From Bryobacteraceae bacterium (GTDB taxonomy: Bacteria > Acidobacteriota > Terriglobia > Bryobacterales > Bryobacteraceae), in the NCBI GenBank assembly GCA_025928545.1, contig JAICJH010000063.1, positions 1 through 38,760 of the forward strand: a stretch of DNA of 38,760 nucleotides. The letters are read 5' to 3'. Made by a program: the position numbers and the translations under genes. Of this stretch, positions 34,153-38,760 are shown piece after piece; positions within the stretch are counted from its first letter, which is position 1; each line of letters begins with the position of its first letter. The notes below the pieces were generated by a model that saw only the letters and a program-made list of their open reading frames with translations, was not told where the DNA came from and made no database searches.

Positions 34153-34470
34153 GTCTTTGTCTTCCCTTTTGGTTGATTTGGTTGCTTGGCTTTCTGTTCA
34201 GCCTCGCGTTGCCTTCTGCATGTAAGAACGCCGGCACGCCGGTGGGAGTTACGCGATTGGCGGAGAGTTCACAAGGGTTTACTTAGTCAGGCAATGTCAG
34301 TAAAACCCTGTAAATCCGGGCCTTTTGTAAACAAAACTAAACAGGCCTAGCCGCGCGCGCGAGCAAGCTTTTCCACACCCGCTTAACCGCCGAAAACCAC
34401 TCCGAGAGAGCCGCCCACAATTAATATGAGAATTTTCCTCCCATGGCGCCACTGATCACTATCGGGCATC
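34153..34470. other. 318-base divergent intergenic region
   Basis: The gap between the small secreted protein gene (leftward) and the TPR-barrel gene (rightward) contains no credible coding frame. It holds the palindrome at 34323-34336, three GTAAA-type boxes between 34299 and 34330, an imperfect inverted repeat (GGGTTTAC near 34274 with GTAAAACCC near 34301), a CGCCGG direct repeat near 34230, and a GC-alternating stretch (gcgcgcgcg) near 34354. TAATAT near 34420 could serve as a -10 for the rightward gene. Confidence 0.6.
34323..34336. promoter_or_regulatory. Perfect AT-rich palindrome (operator candidate)
   Basis: TTTTGTAAACAAAA has perfect 6-base arms around AA and stands in the middle of a divergent intergenic region. 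It is flanked by GGCC on both sides within a few bases. Size and position fit a transcription factor site that could control both neighbouring genes. Confidence 0.45.
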
Positions 34471-36501
34471 ATGCGAACTTCGTTAATCCTCGCGCTACTT
34501 CTCGCGGCGTCCGGACACGCGCCGGGAGATGAGCCAGCCGGCCCGGAATATGCACCGCTGGCCAAGGCGTTCACAGCGTTGCAACTTCGCAACTACGATG
34601 AGGCGATCGTTCTTTTTCGCGAGGCAGCCGCGCTGGCGCCAAAACGTCCCGATATCCGAAAGAACCTCGGCTATACATTACTGAAAACGGGCGACAGCGA
34701 AGCTGCCCGCGAAGCCTTCGGCGACGCCATGCGCCTTGATCGCGCAGACTTTCACGTTGCCCTGGAATACGCATTTCTCGTCTTCGAGGCAAAAGACGAT
34801 GCCCCGGCCCGCAAAGCGGAGGCGCGGCGCATATTCGCAAATATTCGCGACACCGGCGACGCCGAATCGCGCGCAACGGCGGACGCGGCGTTTCAGGGTA
34901 TCGATGAACCGCTTCGCGCCGGAATCGAGCGCTGGAAAAAAGCGCTTGCCGCGTCGGCTCCGTCTTTCAGCGCGCACTACGAACTGGCTCAGCTCGCCGA
35001 ACAGAGAGACGAACTGGAACTCGCTGCCGCAAACTACAGATCTGCCTTTCGGCTGCTTCCAGAACGAAAATCGGCGTTGCTCGAATTGGCCCGTGTCGAG
35101 AGGACTCGGAGCAATCCGGAGGGCATGATTGCGGCCCTGATCGCAGCTTCCCGGGGAGGGGAACCGCGAACGGCCGAACTTGCCCGCGAACAACTTCCCG
35201 CCCGATATCCTTACGTTTACGAATTCCGCCAGGCCCTCGAACTCGACCCCACAAATGAAGTCCTTCGCAGAGAATTAGCCTATCTGCTGGTTCAGATGTC
35301 GGAAAACGGGCAGGCCTCCAGGCAGGATGCCGAGAAAGTATTCTCCGCTGTGCTCGCCGCTTCGACGCCCAATTACGGTGACATAGCTCAGTTAGGGCTC
35401 CTCTATCTGGGCGACCAGCGTCCGGACCTCGCCATGCCCCTGCTCAATCGGGTCCTGAACGAGGGCGACGAAGCCACTGCCAATCACGTCCGCGCGGCCC
35501 TGCAACTGCCGGCGGCGCGCGCGCAGAGCGAGCCCACCTCTGTCCCGGCAGTCGATCCGCGAATGCTCGCCGAACGTAGCTATCAGGCGGGCTACATGAA
35601 AGACGCCCTGCGTTATTTCAGCCAGGCTCAGGAGGCCAATCCCGCAGATGCCTCACTGGCTCTCCGGCTTGGCTGGACAAATAACATGCTGCATGACGAC
35701 GAGGCAGCGCTGCGCTGGTTTGCCATTGCCCGGCAGAGTGACGATCCCGCTATTGCCGCCGAGGCGAGCCGCGCATGGAAAAACCTGAGCCCAGAGCAAC
35801 CCGGCATCCGTACCACCGTGTGGCTCTATCCGTTGTACTCATCCCGCTGGGGCGATTTGTTTGGCTACGGCCAGATCAAAACGGAATTCCCTCTGAAATC
35901 CATTCCGTTCCATCCTTATGGTTCGCTCCGCCTTGCCGGCGATATCCGGCGCACCACTACAGGCCTGTTGACGCAAAGCCTGTCCGAAAACGCGCTCATC
36001 GCCGGTGTCGGTATCGCCGGCAATCCCTGGCGGGGCGCTACTGCGTGGTTCGAAGCGGGCGTTGCTGTCACCTATCTCACCGCCAGACACTGGAGCGATT
36101 ATCGCGGAGGAATATCCTGGGCCCGTACTTTGGGTACTCAGCCTGGAGGAGATCGTCGGGGATGGTTTTTTGAAGCGACTGCCGACAGCGTCTTCATCAG
36201 CCATTTCGGGAACGATGTCATTAACTACGCGCAATCGCGGGCCGGTTTCACCCTGCCCGTTGGAACGACACAGGCCCAGCTGTTCTGGAATCAGAACATT
36301 ACCTTCGATACCCGGCAGCAATATTGGGCGGAATTTGCCGAAGCCGGGCCGGGTTTCCGCGTTCATCCGCCCGGTCTGCCGCCTTCCGTATGGCTGAACG
36401 CGGGCGTGCTTCGCGGTGTTTATCTGCGCAATGAAGGAAATCCGCGTCGGCCGAATTTTAACGATTTTCGTATCGGACTCTGGTATGCCGTCACGAAATA
36501 A
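34471..36501 (+). CDS. TPR protein with C-terminal outer-membrane beta-barrel (NfrA/PgaA-like plan)
   Basis: A 676-residue exported protein. Residues 1-20 are a signal peptide (MRTSLILALLLAASGHAPG). Residues 25-435 contain many TPR-like units (LQLRNYDEAIVLFREAAALAP; LGYTLLKTGDSEAAREAFGDAMRLD; SYQAGYMKDALRYFSQAQEANP). From about 446 the sequence becomes alternating polar/aromatic beta strands (VWLYPLYSSRWGDLFGYGQ; RAGFTLPVGTTQAQLFWNQ; ending RIGLWYAV), like the C-terminal barrel of NfrA or the exopolysaccharide porins PgaA, PelB and BcsC. A role in polysaccharide export across the outer membrane is inferred. The downstream hydrolase gene overlaps it by 17 bases and is probably co-translated. 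Substrate is unknown, and no glycosyltransferase follows within the window. Confidence 0.8.
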   Translation: MRTSLILALLLAASGHAPGDEPAGPEYAPLAKAFTALQLRNYDEAIVLFREAAALAPKRPDIRKNLGYTLLKTGDSEAAREAFGDAMRLDRADFHVALEYAFLVFEAKDDAPARKAEARRIFANIRDTGDAESRATADAAFQGIDEPLRAGIERWKKALAASAPSFSAHYELAQLAEQRDELELAAANYRSAFRLLPERKSALLELARVERTRSNPEGMIAALIAASRGGEPRTAELAREQLPARYPYVYEFRQALELDPTNEVLRRELAYLLVQMSENGQASRQDAEKVFSAVLAASTPNYGDIAQLGLLYLGDQRPDLAMPLLNRVLNEGDEATANHVRAALQLPAARAQSEPTSVPAVDPRMLAERSYQAGYMKDALRYFSQAQEANPADASLALRLGWTNNMLHDDEAALRWFAIARQSDDPAIAAEASRAWKNLSPEQPGIRTTVWLYPLYSSRWGDLFGYGQIKTEFPLKSIPFHPYGSLRLAGDIRRTTTGLLTQSLSENALIAGVGIAGNPWRGATAWFEAGVAVTYLTARHWSDYRGGISWARTLGTQPGGDRRGWFFEATADSVFISHFGNDVINYAQSRAGFTLPVGTTQAQLFWNQNITFDTRQQYWAEFAEAGPGFRVHPPGLPPSVWLNAGVLRGVYLRNEGNPRRPNFNDFRIGLWYAVTK

Positions 36502-38476
36502 TTTCATCCATCTGACGCTCGGTTTTCTGTTGCTTTCTGCTTCGATTGCCTGCGCCGGAACTTTTGCTCTGCCCCCGGATCGCGGCCCATGGAGCGCCAT
36601 CTTATCCGCCACCGGCCATGCCCCGGCAACAACCGGCACTCTCGCCGATATTTACGTCGCGCCGTTGAATGCGCCGGCCTCACCCGATTGGCGTTCGAAA
36701 GCTGCGGGTGGCGCCGCCATCATCCTCGAAGGCGCATCGCCGCTGGCAGCCAGCTTCGGCTTCACGCCGGACGGCAAGACGGTGCCGGTCATCCACATTG
36801 TCGACGAGCACAACCCATCCCTGACGGTGGTTTGGAGTAAACCGGTCGACCTGCCCCGGCACGCCATTCCGGCAGGCGCACATGTATTCGCGAAGGAACG
36901 CTGGACAGGAGCGCCCGTCATCGCCGGCGTTCGCGTCGGCAAGGGAGCGGTCCTGTGGCTTGCCACCAGCCCCGGGGACTCGGGCTATGAACGATTCCCG
37001 TATCTGCCGCAGGCCCTCGCCGATCTCGGTTTCGGTCCCTCCTTTCGGGCCTCGCGGCTGTGGGCTTTTTTCGATTATTCCTACCGGACTCGCGCCGATC
37101 CCGATTATCTGGCCGAGCGCTGGCGCGCTGCCGGCATCGGTGCGATTCACGCCGCGTCATGGCATTTCTATGAGGCGGATAAAGGCCGCGACGAGTATCT
37201 GGGGCAACTGATCGAGGCGTGCCACCGGCACGGGATTCTGGTCTACGCATGGATCGAACTTCCCCACGCCAGTGAGCGGTTCTGGAACGAGCATCCGGAA
37301 TGGCGTGAAAAGACGGGCCTGTTGCAGGATGCCCAGCTCGATTGGCGCAAGCTTGTGAACCTCCAGAATCCCGATTGTGTTGCGGCGATTCGCGCCGGGC
37401 TTGCCGCCATGATGCAGCGCTTCGCCTGGGATGGCGTGAATCTCGCCGAGCTGTATTTCGAATCACTCGAAGGCGCCGGCAATCCTGCGCGCTTCACCCC
37501 GATGAATGACAACGTGCGCGCGGCCTTCCGCGAGAAAGCCGGCTGGGATCCCATCGAAATCTGGAAACAACGCACGGACGCCGGCTCGCTGCGACAGTTT
37601 CTCGATTTCCGCGCCGGCCTGGTGCGCGCCATGCAGGAAGACTGGCTCAATTTCGCGGCCGGGTTCCGCACGACGAAGCCGGACCTCGATATTGTGCTGA
37701 CCCACGTCGACGATCGTTTCGACACCGGTATGAAGGATGCAATCGGTGCCGACGCGGCCCGCGTCCTGCCGCTGCTGAATACGCACTCGTTTTCCTTCCT
37801 GATCGAGGACCCCGCAACCGTTTGGAATCTCGGGCCGCAACGTTATCCGGAAATTGCCAAACGCTATGCGCCGCTGACGGAGCACCGCGACAAGCTGGCA
37901 ATCGACATCAATATCGTGGATCGTTATCAGGATGTCTACCCCACCAAGCAGCAGACCGGAACCGAGCTCTTTGAGCTTGTACACATGGCCGCAACCGCGT
38001 TCTCGCGTGTGGCTTTGTATTTTGAAAACAGTCTCCTCAAGCCCGACCTATCGCTTTTGAGTGCTGCGGACGTGGTCGTCACCGACTATTCGTCCGATAA
38101 ACAGCGCACAAGGATCCGTTCCGCCGGAGGCGTGGAATTGACCTGGCCCGCGGCGGGTGCGCTGGTGGATGGCAAGCCTTGGCCTCTGGTGTCGAAAACG
38201 GCTGTTCTGCTGCCAGCCGGCGTCCACACGGTGGAACCAGCGGCACGGCGCGATGGGATCGCGGTAACAGATCTGAACGCAACCCTGCGGGCCGCATCCG
38301 TCGAGGGCGCCAGGATTCGGTTCGTTTATTCGAGTGACGGCAGGGCGATCGTGCATTTCGATCGCAAACCCTCGGTCATTTCCCTCGACGGGCATCCGGT
38401 TCCTTTCGGCTGCGTGCAATCGAGCAACTGCTCCGTACTGCTCCCGCATGGCGAGCATGAAGTAGCGGCAGAATAG
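36485..38476 (+). CDS. Secreted TIM-barrel glycoside-hydrolase-like protein
   Basis: A 663-residue exported protein starting at the ATG at 36485 with signal peptide MPSRNNFIHLTLGFLLLSAS (cut near ACAG). Residues 25-185 are a beta-rich N-terminal domain. Residues about 188-480 form a TIM barrel of the 'glycosyl hydrolase-like' type (YngK/GHL10-like; compare the hydrolase half of PgaB): WAFFDYSYRTRADPDYLAER, IGAIHAASWHFYEADKG, GILVYAWIELPHASERFW and DGVNLAELYFESLEG, where E in AELYFE may be catalytic. From about 545 on there is a beta-sandwich. No polysaccharide deacetylase motif is visible. The frame is open to 36416, but that part lies inside the previous gene. Overlap with the TPR-barrel gene suggests they work together, the hydrolase trimming or unblocking the exported polymer. 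Confidence 0.82.
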   Translation: MPSRNNFIHLTLGFLLLSASIACAGTFALPPDRGPWSAILSATGHAPATTGTLADIYVAPLNAPASPDWRSKAAGGAAIILEGASPLAASFGFTPDGKTVPVIHIVDEHNPSLTVVWSKPVDLPRHAIPAGAHVFAKERWTGAPVIAGVRVGKGAVLWLATSPGDSGYERFPYLPQALADLGFGPSFRASRLWAFFDYSYRTRADPDYLAERWRAAGIGAIHAASWHFYEADKGRDEYLGQLIEACHRHGILVYAWIELPHASERFWNEHPEWREKTGLLQDAQLDWRKLVNLQNPDCVAAIRAGLAAMMQRFAWDGVNLAELYFESLEGAGNPARFTPMNDNVRAAFREKAGWDPIEIWKQRTDAGSLRQFLDFRAGLVRAMQEDWLNFAAGFRTTKPDLDIVLTHVDDRFDTGMKDAIGADAARVLPLLNTHSFSFLIEDPATVWNLGPQRYPEIAKRYAPLTEHRDKLAIDINIVDRYQDVYPTKQQTGTELFELVHMAATAFSRVALYFENSLLKPDLSLLSAADVVVTDYSSDKQRTRIRSAGGVELTWPAAGALVDGKPWPLVSKTAVLLPAGVHTVEPAARRDGIAVTDLNATLRAASVEGARIRFVYSSDGRAIVHFDRKPSVISLDGHPVPFGCVQSSNCSVLLPHGEHEVAAE

Positions 38477-38653
38477 GTCGTCGCCGGTCACAACGAAGTT
38501 AAAAATATTGCAAATCCCCGCATCCCTCTGAGCACAAAGCAACTTCACCCGTCCAGCCCCATCAATACCGCCCCGTTAGCACCCTGATTTCTTGACACCG
38601 TGTGCTACTTTCCAGACAGGGAGTGGTTCTTCGCCGGCCGCTCCTGACAATTA

Positions 38654-38669
38654 TTTCCTGGCCAGGAAA
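38654..38669. promoter_or_regulatory. Perfect 16-base palindrome
   Basis: TTTCCTGGCCAGGAAA is fully self-complementary. It lies in non-coding DNA downstream of the hydrolase gene and upstream of the possible structured RNA, and is a good operator candidate for whatever gene follows the window. Confidence 0.5.
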
Positions 38670-38686
38670 CGTCGACTGAGGTGAAA

Positions 38687-38759
38687 CTGGACTCTCGGGT
38701 GCCCGTTAAAGGCTCACGGCAGCGGCCCTTGGGACCGTGTCGACGAGAGGACTTTCCAG
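38687..38759 (+). ncRNA. Possible structured RNA or leader element
   Basis: CTGGA pairs with TCCAG at the two ends, CTCTCG pairs with CGAGAG just inside, and CACGG pairs with CCGTG in the centre, with a bulge (gactt) on the 3' arm. That is a nested helix of about 16 pairs, with another possible arm at GTG/CAC. I cannot match it to a known riboswitch, 6S, tmRNA or RNase P consensus. It is close to the window end, so its partner gene is not visible. Confidence 0.3.
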
Positions 38760-38760
38760 A

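Larger units (their letters stand above)
38477..38760. other. Intergenic region to window end
   Basis: No credible coding frame is seen. There is a TTGACA at 38592-38597, but no -10 at standard spacing downstream. The segment contains a perfect 16-base palindrome and a possible structured RNA that are listed separately. Confidence 0.6.

Noticed and set aside
38687..38759. Possible RNase P RNA or known riboswitch at the window end
   Set aside because: The minus strand has GGAAAGTCC as in RNase P helix P4, but the flanking consensus does not follow; glycine, cobalamin, SAM and c-di-GMP signatures are also absent.

Overview
The window reads as a single stretch of chromosome from a Gram-negative, GC-rich bacterium, most likely an Acidobacteriota member (Solibacter/Bryobacter-like). 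This rests on three secreted VWFA-type proteins of the kind typical of that phylum, Kdo (lipopolysaccharide) synthesis genes, menaquinone synthesis by the futalosine route (mqnP-mqnE), a prepilin, and several small secreted proteins of acidobacterial style. No tRNA, rRNA, CRISPR array, transposase, integrase or phage structural gene was seen, so this looks like core or soft-core chromosome rather than a mobile island.

Layout. 1-3300: the end of a cupredoxin-like protein, the futalosine-pathway pair mqnP-mqnE (minus strand) and an orphan larB. 3300-6960: a coupled minus-strand unit yvcK-glmU-STAS-like gene (UDP-GlcNAc supply and its probable control), preceded by a TPR protein with a histone-H1-like tail. 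7160-10480: a VWFA protein, then a large secreted fusion of a serine amidase/beta-lactamase-fold domain with a NamZ-type exo-muramidase domain. 10500-13850: a small AT-hook protein and two translationally coupled transporters (SSS then APC). 13850-17550: a 723-residue glycosyltransferase facing a sulfotransferase that carries four tandem C-terminal repeats; their 3' ends overlap. 17800-21900: a secreted TPR-like protein, an FmdB-type zinc ribbon, a small conserved-looking gene and two VWFA proteins in tandem. 22000-25280: the overlapping kdsB-pyrG-kdsA operon, which makes Kdo, CTP and CMP-Kdo together. 25300-31000: a prepilin, a peptidoglycan-binding lysozyme-like hydrolase, a P1B ATPase with a TPCP motif and an O-antigen-ligase-like protein. 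31000-38480: a PpiD/SurA-like foldase, a DedA protein, a small secreted protein, and a pair made of a TPR/beta-barrel outer-membrane protein and a TIM-barrel hydrolase. The last 280 bases hold a perfect palindrome and a possible structured RNA cut by the window edge.

Most genes serve the cell envelope: precursor supply (glmU, yvcK, kdsA/B, pyrG), polymer building and decoration (glycosyltransferase, sulfotransferase, O-antigen ligase), export (TPR-barrel plus hydrolase), wall recycling (amidase-NamZ fusion, lysozyme-like protein) and outer-membrane folding (foldase). The most novel-looking items are the amidase-NamZ fusion, the TPR-barrel/hydrolase pair, the repeat-bearing sulfotransferase, and a recurring extended -10 element placed almost on top of start codons, which suggests leaderless transcripts. 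All functional calls come from reading motifs by eye; no database search was run.
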